64,000 nucleotides of DNA from Arthrobacter pascens (GTDB lineage: Bacteria; Actinomycetota; Actinomycetes; Actinomycetales; Micrococcaceae). The notes beneath the pieces were generated by a model. That model was not told where the DNA came from, did not search any database, and saw only the letters and a list, made by a program, of their open reading frames with translations. The stretch is taken from the NCBI RefSeq assembly GCF_017052465.1, contig NZ_JAFHKT010000148.1, positions 1 through 64,000 on the forward strand, given 5' to 3'. Below are positions 7,686 to 15,869 of this stretch, in pieces (position 1 is the first letter of the stretch; each line of letters starts with the position of its first letter). Made by a program: the position numbers and the translations under genes.

Positions 7686-8963
7686 TCAGGCTTCCCGGGC
7701 GATGGTTTCTTTGGTCGAGGTCACTTCATCGGGCTGAAGCGGTGCTCCGCCGCTGGGGCGGTTGAAGTTCTGGGTCAGCAGGCCGATGATGGACCGCTTG
7801 CCCTGGCTCTTGTTGTAGACGTCGAAGGCCACGGCGATCAGGAGGACCAGGCCCTTGATGATCTGGGTAAGGTCGGCGCCGACGCCGAGGAGCTGCAGGC
7901 CGTTGTTCAGCACGGCCATCACCAGGCCACCGACGATCGAACCGATCACGGTGCCCACGCCGCCGGTCACCGCCGCGCCGCCGATGAAGACAGCCGCAAT
8001 GGCATCGAGTTCCCAGCCGACGCCGTCGAACGGGCCGGAGGCCGTGGAACGGCCAACGAAGATCATGCCGGCAAGGCCGGCCAGGATGGCCATGTTCATC
8101 ATGACCAGGAAGTTGACCTTCTTGGACTGCACACCGGAGAGCTCTGCAGCGTGGCGGTTGCCGCCCACTGCGTAGACGTGGCGGCCAACGACCGTCTTGG
8201 AGGAAATGAAGCCGTAAACAAGGACCAGCACGGCCAGGATGAGGCCGGGGATCGGGAAGGACGTGCCCGGGCGGCCGGTGGCAAACAGGTACGTGGCGTA
8301 GAGGATGGCGCCGCAGACGAGGGCCAGCTTGGTGCCCATGACCCAGCCCTCGGGTACCTCTGCGCCGAGCGCCTTGGCGGTGCGGCGGGCGCGGAGTTCG
8401 CTGAAGACCACGAAGGCGACGCCCAGCAGGCCCAGCAGCAGGGTGAGGTTGTTGAAGCCGGTGTTCGGGCCAACCTCCGGCAGGTATCCCGAGCCGATGT
8501 ACTGGAAGTCGGCGGGGACCGGAATGGTGTTGGACTTGCCGACGAACTGGTTGAAGCCGCGGAACAGGAGCATGCCGGCCAGCGTGACGATGAACGCGGG
8601 GATTCCCACATACGCTGTCCAGAACCCTTGCCAGGCGCCGATCAGGACGCCAAGGCCGAGGCCGAGCAGGATGCCCGCGTACCAGGGTATTCCCCAGTCC
8701 CGGATGGCCAGGGCAACAGTGACGCCGACGAACGCCGCCACGGAGCCGACTGACAGGTCAATGTGGCCGGCGATGATGACCAGCACCATGCCGATGGCCA
8801 GGATCAGGATGTAGGAGTTGCCGTTGAAGAGGTTGATGACGTTGCCGGGAGTGAGCGTGCGGCCGTCGGTGGCGAATTGGAAGAAGACAATCAGTGCAAC
8901 CAGGGCGAAGATCATGCCGAATTGGCGGGTGTTGCCGCCAAAGAGCTTCTTGAGCGCGTTCAT
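7686..8963 (-). CDS. mmsB: Sugar ABC transporter permease (MmsB/XylH-like)
   Basis: A 425-residue polytopic permease of the ribose/xylose class with about 10-12 hydrophobic segments. Family motifs are the early GMVLVIIAGHIDLSVGS segment, GKSNTIPVP and the AIFIGGAAVTGG-like segment before the C-terminus. The length fits MmsB/XylH rather than the shorter RbsC. ATG 8963 lies 44 bases after the ATPase stop in the same operon. It should form the membrane channel with MmsA and receive sugar from the ChvE-like protein. Confidence 0.9.
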   Translation of the reverse strand: MNALKKLFGGNTRQFGMIFALVALIVFFQFATDGRTLTPGNVINLFNGNSYILILAIGMVLVIIAGHIDLSVGSVAAFVGVTVALAIRDWGIPWYAGILLGLGLGVLIGAWQGFWTAYVGIPAFIVTLAGMLLFRGFNQFVGKSNTIPVPADFQYIGSGYLPEVGPNTGFNNLTLLLGLLGVAFVVFSELRARRTAKALGAEVPEGWVMGTKLALVCGAILYATYLFATGRPGTSFPIPGLILAVLVLVYGFISSKTVVGRHVYAVGGNRHAAELSGVQSKKVNFLVMMNMAILAGLAGMIFVGRSTASGPFDGVGWELDAIAAVFIGGAAVTGGVGTVIGSIVGGLVMAVLNNGLQLLGVGADLTQIIKGLVLLIAVAFDVYNKSQGKRSIIGLLTQNFNRPSGGAPLQPDEVTSTKETIAREA

Positions 8964-9007
8964 TGTGTCAGTCCTTGTTCTGGAAGGTTCTGGAGGATTC
9001 CAGAGGG

Positions 9008-10567
9008 TCAGGCGGCGGCTTTGCGGGCGGAGGTCATCAGTTTCATCAGGCTTTCCTGACTGGCCTCGTCTTTGTTCAGGACACCTGTGATGGCGCCTTC
9101 GAAGATGGTGTAGATGCGGTCGGAGAGGCCCAGCAGTTCAGGCAGTTCGGAGGAGATGACGATGACACCCTTGCCCTGGTTGGCCAGCTGCTGGATGATG
9201 CCGTAGATCTCGTACTTGGCCCCGACGTCGATGCCGCGGGTGGGTTCGTCCAGGATCAGCAGGTCAGGATCCGTGAACATCCACTTGGCCAGGACCACTT
9301 TCTGCTGGTTGCCGCCGGAGAGCTTGGCCACGCCCTCCTCCACGGACGGCGTCTTGGTGCGCAGGGACTTGCGGTACTGCTCAGCCACCGTGAATTCCTT
9401 GTTGGCATCCACCACGAAGTGCTTGCTGATCTTGTGCAGCGCCGCCGAGACGGTGGTGGTCTTGATGTCATCCAGGAGGTTCAGGCCCAGGGATTTCCGG
9501 TCTTCTGTGACGTAGCCGAGGCCGGCGTCGATGGCCTGCTTGACGCTCTTGAGGTGGAGTTCCTTGCCGTTTTTGTAGATGCTGCCGGTGATGAAGCGGC
9601 CGTAGGAACGGCCGAACACGGAGCGTGCCAGTTCGGTGCGGCCGGCTCCCATGAGCCCGGCGAAGCCCACGATTTCGCCGCGGCGGACGAAGAAGTTGGA
9701 GCCCTTGCAGACCAGCCGGTCCTGGACCTGGGGGTGCCCGACTGTCCAGTTCTTGACCTCGAAGAGCACCTCGCCGATCTTGGGTTCGTGGTCGGGGAAG
9801 CGCGACTCCAGGGTACGGCCCACCATGCCCTTGATGATCCGGTCCTCGTCAACGCCGTCGGCCTTCACGTCGAGCGTCTCGATGGACTTGCCGTCACGGA
9901 TGATGGTGATGGAGTCCGCGATCTGCTCGATCTCGTTGAGCTTGTGGGAAATGATGATGGACGTGATGCCGCGGCCCTTCAGGCCGAGGATCAGGTCCAG
10001 GAGGTGCTGGGAGTCGGATTCGTTCAGCGCCGCGGTGGGCTCGTCGAGGATGAGGAGCTTCACGGACTTGTTCAGCGCCTTGGCGATCTCCACGAGCTGC
10101 TGCTTGCCGACGCCGATTTCCTTGATGGGGGTATCCGGGTCTTCGCGCAGCCCCACCCGGGCGAGCAGTTCGCGGGTCCGGGTGCGGGCCTCGGCCCAGT
10201 CGATCACGCCGCGCTTGACGGGCTCGTTGCCCAGGAAGATGTTCTCCGTGATGGAGAGCTCCGGGATGAGGGCGAGCTCCTGGTGGATGATCACGATACC
10301 GGCGTGCTCGCTGGCCCGGATGTCCTTGAACTGCTGGACCTCGGCCTGGTAGACGATGTCGCCGGTGTAGGTGCCGAACGGGTACACGCCCGAGAGGACC
10401 TTCATCAGGGTGGACTTGCCGGCGCCGTTCTCTCCGCAGATGGCATGGATCTCTCCCGCCTTCACCCGCAGGTTCACATCGGCCAATGCTTTAACGCCGG
10501 GAAATTCCTTGGTGATGGAGCGCATCTCGAGGATTACGGGATCTTTGTGCGTGTTCTCGGACGTCAT
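9008..10567 (-). CDS. mmsA: Sugar ABC transporter ATP-binding protein (MmsA/XylG-like)
   Basis: A 519-residue fused double ATPase, as in RbsA/XylG/MglA. The first domain has Walker A GENGAGKST (about residues 44-52) and Walker B LLILDEPTAALNE. The second domain has the degenerate Walker A typical of the family (GLMGAGRTE), the signature LSGGNQQKVVLAKW, and LILDEPTRGIDVG. Start ATG 10567 has a GGAGG-type ribosome site. It is first in the operon. The symbol denotes the multiple-monosaccharide transporter, not methylmalonate-semialdehyde dehydrogenase. A candidate ROK operator overlaps its promoter at 10661-10678. Confidence 0.92.
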   Translation of the reverse strand: MTSENTHKDPVILEMRSITKEFPGVKALADVNLRVKAGEIHAICGENGAGKSTLMKVLSGVYPFGTYTGDIVYQAEVQQFKDIRASEHAGIVIIHQELALIPELSITENIFLGNEPVKRGVIDWAEARTRTRELLARVGLREDPDTPIKEIGVGKQQLVEIAKALNKSVKLLILDEPTAALNESDSQHLLDLILGLKGRGITSIIISHKLNEIEQIADSITIIRDGKSIETLDVKADGVDEDRIIKGMVGRTLESRFPDHEPKIGEVLFEVKNWTVGHPQVQDRLVCKGSNFFVRRGEIVGFAGLMGAGRTELARSVFGRSYGRFITGSIYKNGKELHLKSVKQAIDAGLGYVTEDRKSLGLNLLDDIKTTTVSAALHKISKHFVVDANKEFTVAEQYRKSLRTKTPSVEEGVAKLSGGNQQKVVLAKWMFTDPDLLILDEPTRGIDVGAKYEIYGIIQQLANQGKGVIVISSELPELLGLSDRIYTIFEGAITGVLNKDEASQESLMKLMTSARKAAA

Positions 10568-10634
10568 GTGCCCTTACGCCTCCAATGCTGACTTCGTTGT
10601 CCGCCCCGCAAACCGCAGGGCCGTCTGATGAAAA

Positions 10635-10678
10635 AGTAAACTGGATCACAGCCATTGTCGTCAAGTCTTTAACGCAAC
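10635..10678 (-). promoter_or_regulatory. Probable mmsA promoter with ROK-type operator
   Basis: On the minus strand a -35-like TTGACG (10664-10659) and a -10-like TTTACT (10640-10635) are 18 bases apart. Directly over the -35 lies GTTGCGTTAA-N3-CTTGA (10678-10661). The same motif recurs over the -35 of the ROK regulator gene. Binding by that regulator is inferred. Confidence 0.55.
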
Positions 10679-10696
10679 AGCCAGATAACGAAAAGC

Positions 10697-11887
10697 TTAC
10701 GAACGCCTGATTCCGGCATGCTGGAAGACCAGGGCGGCGGCCCCCAGGGCCTCGGCACGGTTACCCAGGGAGGACATGGTCAGGGTTGTGGTTTCCCCGA
10801 TCACGGGCACGGCATGCCGCACCAGGCCCCTCCGGATGGGGTCGAGCAGCAAGTCGCCAAGCCCGGCCAGTGGGCCGCCCACAACGATCACCTCCGGATT
10901 GATCAGGTTGGCAACATTGCCCAAGGCGCGGCCGACCGCCAGGCCCGCGTCGTCGATCACACGCAGCGTGGCGGAGTCCCTGGCCAGGGCTTTCCGGACG
11001 ATGTCCTCCGGGGCCATCGGCGTGTCCTTGCCCCGGCCCAGCAGCTCGATCATGGTGGTGGTGGATGCGATGGTCTCGAGGCAGCCCCTGTTGCCGCACC
11101 GGCAGATCAGTCCGTGTTCGTGAATGGTGGCGTGGCCGATTTCGCCCGTGATTCCCACGCTGCCGTAGTAAGGGGCGCCGTTGAGGATGAGGCCGGCGCC
11201 GATGCCCGAACCGATCTTCATGAACATGAGGTTGCTGACCCCGCTGTGCGGACCCCAGGTGACCTCTGACAGCGCGCCGAGATTGGCGTCATTATCGATA
11301 AAAACCGGAAACTGCAGCGTGCTTTCGAGATGCTCCAGGATGTTGATGCCGACCCATTCCGGCAGGATGGCGCCCTGCGCCACCGTGCCGGTCCGCCTGT
11401 CGATGGGACCGGGAATTCCGACGCCGGCGCCCACTATGGCGCTGCGCTCCACTCCGCTGTCCGCCAGCAGTTTATCCAGCAGCGCGACGGCTGCATCGAT
11501 GCCCTCGTCCGCGTGGTGGCCCAGCGGCAGGAGGACCGATTCCTCGGCGATGATGTGGTAGCTCAGGGAGGCCAGCACTACGCGCAGATGCCGGCGGCCG
11601 AAGTCGATGCCCACCGCCACGGCGCCGTTGCTGTTCAGCCGGACATTGAGGGCCCGCCGTCCGGAACTGGTAATCGGCTCCGTCGATGCCAGCCCCGAGT
11701 CCTGCATGATCTTGACGATATTGGACACGGTCGCGGTGGACAGGCCCGTTTGCCGGGCGAGCTCCGCCTGGGTGGAGGGGCCGTTGAGCAGGCACTCGAT
11801 GATCCGTTGCTGGTTCAGGTGCCGGAGTGCGGACTGTGACCCCGGGTTTTTGGTTCGGCTCCTCGTTGAGCGCGATGTTGAGGGCAT
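10697..11887 (-). CDS. ROK family transcriptional regulator
   Basis: A 396-residue protein starting at ATG 11887. The N-terminal winged helix-turn-helix (residues ~20-80, STQAELARQTGLSTATVSNIV) is followed by a ROK sugar-kinase-like domain with the ATP-binding-like GIDFGRRH motif, VGIPGPI and the CRCGNRGCLE zinc-type motif. This is the layout of NagC/Mlc/XylR regulators, which release DNA on binding a sugar. It sits directly upstream of the mmsA-mmsB-chvE importer in the same direction. A near-identical motif precedes both units, so it probably represses the importer and itself. The inducing sugar is unknown. Confidence 0.9.
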   Translation of the reverse strand: MPSTSRSTRSRTKNPGSQSALRHLNQQRIIECLLNGPSTQAELARQTGLSTATVSNIVKIMQDSGLASTEPITSSGRRALNVRLNSNGAVAVGIDFGRRHLRVVLASLSYHIIAEESVLLPLGHHADEGIDAAVALLDKLLADSGVERSAIVGAGVGIPGPIDRRTGTVAQGAILPEWVGINILEHLESTLQFPVFIDNDANLGALSEVTWGPHSGVSNLMFMKIGSGIGAGLILNGAPYYGSVGITGEIGHATIHEHGLICRCGNRGCLETIASTTTMIELLGRGKDTPMAPEDIVRKALARDSATLRVIDDAGLAVGRALGNVANLINPEVIVVGGPLAGLGDLLLDPIRRGLVRHAVPVIGETTTLTMSSLGNRAEALGAAALVFQHAGIRRS

Positions 11888-11917
11888 GCTTAGAAGAGTG
11901 CACCATCGGCGCGTTGC

Positions 11918-11937
11918 AGTCAAGAAGTTAACGCAAC
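11918..11937 (-). promoter_or_regulatory. Candidate ROK autoregulatory operator
   Basis: Minus strand GTTGCGTTAA-N3-CTTGA (11937-11920) runs into a -35-like TTGACT (11923-11918) about 31 bases before the regulator start. It shares 15 of 18 positions with the site at 10661-10678. An outer GTTGC/GCAAC dyad extends to 11913. Confidence 0.55.
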
Positions 11938-12096
11938 TGCGCGGTTGCCCCGCTCTCGGGAGTGGGCGGACAATACGTCCCGCAACTGCCGCCGCGAAGT
12001 GCAAATGGCCCGGCGCGGAGGGCGGAAGCCGGGGCTACGCTGAGGAGGAAGGCGGTCCGGAAACCGCGGACATTTACGGAATCTCTTGAGGTGATC

Positions 12097-12924
12097 ATGG
12101 TGTTGCTGGCGCTGATGCAGGCAAACTCCGCTGTTTTGGATGTTGACGGAAACTGCAAGGCGGTGGATCAGGCGGCGCGCGATGCCGCGGCGGCCGGCGC
12201 GCGCGTGTTGCTGACGCCCGAGCTGTTTCCGGTGGGCTATGCGCCGCTGCGGGTGCGCACCGAACTGGACCCGTCCGGCCTTCCGGCAATCCGGCGGACC
12301 CTGGCGGGCATCGCGAAGCGCCACGGGATCGCCGTCGTCTACAGCCTGCCCGCCGTCACGGCCGGCGGGCAGTGGCAGATTTCCGCAACACTCGTCAGCA
12401 GCCGGGGGGAGGAGCTGCTCAGCTACTCCAAAGTGCATCTGTTTGGCGCGGAGGAGCGAAAGGCGTTCAGCCCCGCCGACGCAGCCCCCGCCGTCGTGGA
12501 TCTGGACGGGATCAGGACATCACTGGCTATCTGCTACGACGTGGAATTTCCCGAGACCGCGCGGGCGGCCGCCGCCCGCGGCGCCGAACTGCTCCTGGTT
12601 CCCACAGCTCTCGCGCACGGCTTCGAGGAGGTGCCCCAGATCCTGCTGCGGGCGAGGGCGCTGGAAAGCCAGCTGACCGTCGCCTACGCCAACCACTCCG
12701 GTTCGGAAGACGGCTGCGAGTTCCTCGGCGGCAGCGTGATAGCCGCTCCGGACGGCTCCCTGCTCGCCGCTGCCGGGCCCGGCCCGGAACTGCTGTTCGC
12801 CGAAGTCAGCGCAGAGGCGGCCCGGGACGCGAGGGACGCCGTGCCGTACCTTGCCGAGCGCCGTCCGGGCGTCTACCGTGCCTGGGAAGACAGCCTGCGC
12901 CAGGAACGCCCGGCAAAGTTCTAA
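12097..12924 (+). CDS. davA: Carbon-nitrogen hydrolase, probable 5-aminovaleramidase
   Basis: A 275-residue nitrilase-superfamily enzyme. The catalytic triad is visible as Glu42 (LTPELF), Lys112 (SYSKVHLFG) and Cys146 (ICYDVEFPE). The ICYDVEFPE and KVHLFGAEERKAFSP segments and the overall length resemble Pseudomonas DavA, which hydrolyses 5-aminopentanamide to 5-aminopentanoate and ammonia, the second step of the lysine monooxygenase pathway. The assignment is supported by the DavB-like gene at 17408 and is an inference from remembered family sequences. Start ATG 12097; GTG 12091 is an alternative. Its stop overlaps that of the convergent pucR-type gene by 3 bases. Another omega-amidase-like substrate cannot be excluded. 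Confidence 0.7.
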   Translation: MVLLALMQANSAVLDVDGNCKAVDQAARDAAAAGARVLLTPELFPVGYAPLRVRTELDPSGLPAIRRTLAGIAKRHGIAVVYSLPAVTAGGQWQISATLVSSRGEELLSYSKVHLFGAEERKAFSPADAAPAVVDLDGIRTSLAICYDVEFPETARAAAARGAELLLVPTALAHGFEEVPQILLRARALESQLTVAYANHSGSEDGCEFLGGSVIAAPDGSLLAAAGPGPELLFAEVSAEAARDARDAVPYLAERRPGVYRAWEDSLRQERPAKF

Positions 12925-14546
12925 GGCTTCGGCAACAGTTCGTCCACATACTGCAGGGCGATCCACAGCTCGGCCCGCACCTGCGCCTGGTTGAGATCAG
13001 TGTCCAGCAGCTCCGCCACGGCATTGACCTGGCGCCGCACGCTGTTGCGGTGCAGCCCCAGTACCTTGGCTGTGGCGTCCCAGCTACCGTTTTCGCCCAG
13101 CCACGAGCGCAGGACAGCCAGCTGCGCGTCCCGCCGCTCCGGCTCCTGGCTTAGCAGCGGCTCGAGCAGCCGGCCCGCCAGCATGGTGCCGGCCTCGCGG
13201 CCGAGGAGCCCGGCCACCGTCCACGACACGTCATCCACCCTCGCGCTCTTGCCGGTGTTCCGGACCCGGGACCGCAGGGACGTCACACGCTGGTACGCTC
13301 CGGCCAGCCCCGCCAGTTCGGCGGCATCCCCGATGACCAGGCGCCAGCCGAGTTTCTCCACTTCGCCGACGAGTGCATCATCGACCTTCAGCCGGGTGAC
13401 CGCGGCGAAGCCGTAGTCAGTGATCTCCACGAGTTTGGTGTCGAACAGCCGCCGCCACTGCAGCAGCTCCCGGACGGGACTGTCGCCCGCGGGCCACGTG
13501 CCCTGGTCCGCTTTGATGCCCTGCACCACCCGCAGCGGGGCGGAGCGGGTGGAGGAGGTGCTTTGGGCCAGCAGGTCCCTGAGCCCGTTGACGTGCCGGG
13601 TTCCGCCGCTGGACAGGCTGTCCGGATGCAGCAGCAGCGCCGTGGCCAGCTGGCTCGGCGCGAGGGATCCGCTGGTCCGCTGCCGCACCAGGAGTTCCAG
13701 CAGCCCGACGGCGGATGAGACCACGCTGTTCTGCGACGGCGTCAGCGGCTGGTCCGTCCCGAGAATCAGGGCGCCGAGGTTGGCGTCCCGCGTGCTGCGC
13801 AGCGGGTGCCCGAACACCAGGGCAGAGCCGGGAACGTCGAAGGAATCCATTTCCACCCGGGGGCCGCTGCCACCGAGCAGCCGCTCGAGGATCTCCTGCA
13901 GGGCGGAAAGCTCGACGCCGGTGCCCGCCCGGGCGCGGACCCTGCCGTCCGCGCCGACCAGCACAGCCCACACCGGGACCCGCTGGGCCAGGGCGGCCAG
14001 GAGTTCATGCTCGGGGCGGGCGGAGAGGACCGCGCGCATCAGTTGCCGGTTGGTGTCGGCCAGCTGCCGGAAGACTTTGGCGTTATCTGATTCGAGCAGC
14101 TGCGAGAATTCCAGCCCGATGGCAGCGAACGGCACCGTGTCCGGCACCTCCACCAGCGTCAGGTTGTGCCGGACGCAGGCCTTGACGAGTTCCTCCGGCA
14201 CTGCATCGAAGTAGGGTTCGAGCCCGAAGCCCAGGGCTCCCACGCCGGCTCCCACCAGGCGCCGGATGTAGGCGTCCACCCGTGCTTCGTTGCCTGCCTC
14301 GCCCACGAACGGCAGTCCCGCCGTGAGGAGGAACTCGCCGTCGAGCAGGTACGGCGTGGGGTCCTCCAGCTCGCTGGGCTCCACCCAGCGCAGCAGGCCG
14401 GAACCGTTGCCGCCGTCGTGAAGGAGGGTCAGCTGCGGCGGCAACTTGTCCAGGAATTCCTTCAAGGTGACGGCGCTCAGCCGCTCGGCACCTGTCCCCG
14501 TTCCCGCGCCCCTGGTTCCCGGGCCGGCGGCAGCCTCAGGCGACAT
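12921..14546 (-). CDS. PucR family transcriptional regulator
   Basis: A 541-residue regulator when started at ATG 14546, which overlaps the end of the racemase gene by 11 bases. It has the N-terminal PucR-type domain (about residues 25-150, ending near LVEVPDTVPFAAI), a middle GGDEF-like region and a C-terminal helix-turn-helix of the PucR class (WDATAKVLGLHRNSVRRQVNAVAELL). Such proteins control purine, amine or amino acid catabolism. Placement inside the putative lysine cluster, co-directional with the racemase, suggests it senses a lysine pathway compound. The ligand and targets are not shown by the sequence. Confidence 0.85.
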   Translation of the reverse strand: MSPEAAAGPGTRGAGTGTGAERLSAVTLKEFLDKLPPQLTLLHDGGNGSGLLRWVEPSELEDPTPYLLDGEFLLTAGLPFVGEAGNEARVDAYIRRLVGAGVGALGFGLEPYFDAVPEELVKACVRHNLTLVEVPDTVPFAAIGLEFSQLLESDNAKVFRQLADTNRQLMRAVLSARPEHELLAALAQRVPVWAVLVGADGRVRARAGTGVELSALQEILERLLGGSGPRVEMDSFDVPGSALVFGHPLRSTRDANLGALILGTDQPLTPSQNSVVSSAVGLLELLVRQRTSGSLAPSQLATALLLHPDSLSSGGTRHVNGLRDLLAQSTSSTRSAPLRVVQGIKADQGTWPAGDSPVRELLQWRRLFDTKLVEITDYGFAAVTRLKVDDALVGEVEKLGWRLVIGDAAELAGLAGAYQRVTSLRSRVRNTGKSARVDDVSWTVAGLLGREAGTMLAGRLLEPLLSQEPERRDAQLAVLRSWLGENGSWDATAKVLGLHRNSVRRQVNAVAELLDTDLNQAQVRAELWIALQYVDELLPKP

Positions 14547-15768
14547 GCGGCACACCGTCTTCGGGGTCCTGGTAGTCGGGGCACTCATAGGCCGTGGGCA
14601 GGTCATAGGTCCGGGGAAGACGGGGCGCGATCCGGTTGATGATTTCGTCGCCGTGGCTGCCGATGGCCGAGCCCCATTCGTCCGCGCTCGCCGCCCCGGT
14701 GTCCGGATCACCGAACAGCACGGCGGTGTCGCCGACGGACACGCCGCAGGCTTCCGGGCCGAGGTCCACCATGAACTGGTCCATGCACACCTTGCCGATC
14801 ACGGGCACCCGCCTGCCGCCCAGCTGGACAATGCTGCGACCCGAAACGCCTTTCGGGATACCGTCCGCATAGCCGAGGGGTATCAGCCCCAGATACCTTG
14901 CCTCATGGGTGATGGCCTGGTGTTCATAGCTCACGCCGGTGCCGGCCGGAACTTTCTTCACGAGCACCACGGGAGCGGTGACGGTCAGGGCCGGACGCAG
15001 CCCGAAATCCGCGGGGTCAAGATGGTCGGCAGGGGCCAGGCCGTAGATGGCCAGCCCGGCCCGCACCATGTCGAAGGCAAACTCGGGGCGGTCCAGGATG
15101 TTGGCCGAGCTGGACACATGCCTCAGTTCCGGGTCCAGGCCGCCTTCCCGGGCCTCCCGTACGGCGTTCCCGAAGGCCTCCACCGCTGCGGCGTTCCCGG
15201 GATGGGCCGGCACATCGGCCCAGGCCAGGTGGGTCCAGATGCCCCGGACAGTGAGGGTCCCCTCGAGCTCGGCATTGCGTGCCGCGGCCACGAGGCCAGG
15301 CCAGTCCTCTGTGCGGGCGCCGCCGCGGCTCAGCCCGCTGTCCAGTTCAAGGTGGACCGCGGCGGGCCGTCCGAGTGTGCGGGCAATGCCGGCCACGACG
15401 TCCAGCTGGGCCGGGCTGCCCAGGGACATGTCGACGTCGTTTTCCACCGCTTCGCGGATGATCCCGCTGGATGCTGTGGCGAGGTACAGCCAGGACAGCA
15501 CCGGCGCCGTGATGCCGGCGCGGCGCAGCGCAAGAGCCTCGGTGAGCTGTGCCGTGCCGAGCCAGTCGGCGCCGCCGGCGAGGGCCGCCTGCGCCACCTC
15601 GACAAGCCCGTGGCCGTAGGCGTTGCCCTTCACCACCGCCATGAAATGCGGCGCGGGAGTGAGTGCCCGTAGGGCCCGGACATTGTCGGAAATCGCGGTC
15701 AGATCAACGCTGACCCGGCCGGAAAGCACCGCCGAAGGCGTGCTGGTCTGTTGTGCATTACGTCTCAT
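14536..15768 (-). CDS. alr: Alanine racemase family protein (possibly lysine racemase)
   Basis: A 410-residue fold-type III PLP enzyme. The PLP lysine is Lys47 in AVVKGNAYGHG. The C-terminal domain carries the catalytic tyrosine region (GVSYEHQAIT) and the VCMDQFMVDLG motif. In many actinobacteria the housekeeping alr gene lies beside tsaE/tsaB. Here it is in a cluster with a cationic amino acid permease, a DavB-like monooxygenase and a PucR regulator, so supply of L-lysine from D-lysine (or the reverse) is plausible. It is divergent from the permease gene, with an inverted repeat at 15800-15815 between them. Ordinary L/D-alanine interconversion for the cell wall remains the alternative. Confidence 0.85.
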   Translation of the reverse strand: MRRNAQQTSTPSAVLSGRVSVDLTAISDNVRALRALTPAPHFMAVVKGNAYGHGLVEVAQAALAGGADWLGTAQLTEALALRRAGITAPVLSWLYLATASSGIIREAVENDVDMSLGSPAQLDVVAGIARTLGRPAAVHLELDSGLSRGGARTEDWPGLVAAARNAELEGTLTVRGIWTHLAWADVPAHPGNAAAVEAFGNAVREAREGGLDPELRHVSSSANILDRPEFAFDMVRAGLAIYGLAPADHLDPADFGLRPALTVTAPVVLVKKVPAGTGVSYEHQAITHEARYLGLIPLGYADGIPKGVSGRSIVQLGGRRVPVIGKVCMDQFMVDLGPEACGVSVGDTAVLFGDPDTGAASADEWGSAIGSHGDEIINRIAPRLPRTYDLPTAYECPDYQDPEDGVPHVA

Positions 15769-15799
15769 GCCAGAACACTATAGGTCATTTTGCACAACC

Positions 15800-15815
15800 G
15801 TGAGAGGTGGCTCAC
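15800..15815. promoter_or_regulatory. Inverted repeat between alr and the permease
   Basis: GTGAG-AGGTGG-CTCAC is a perfect 5-bp dyad in the 101-base gap between the divergent racemase and permease genes. It is a candidate operator for the cluster regulator; no protein is assigned. Confidence 0.4.
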
Positions 15816-15869
15816 AGGCCTAGGCTGGGGCGAGGGAAAACGACAACAACTCACGAACGGACGTCAACG

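Noticed and set aside
8963..10591. 542-residue plus-strand frame across mmsA
   Set aside because: Shadow of a double ATPase with intact Walker motifs.
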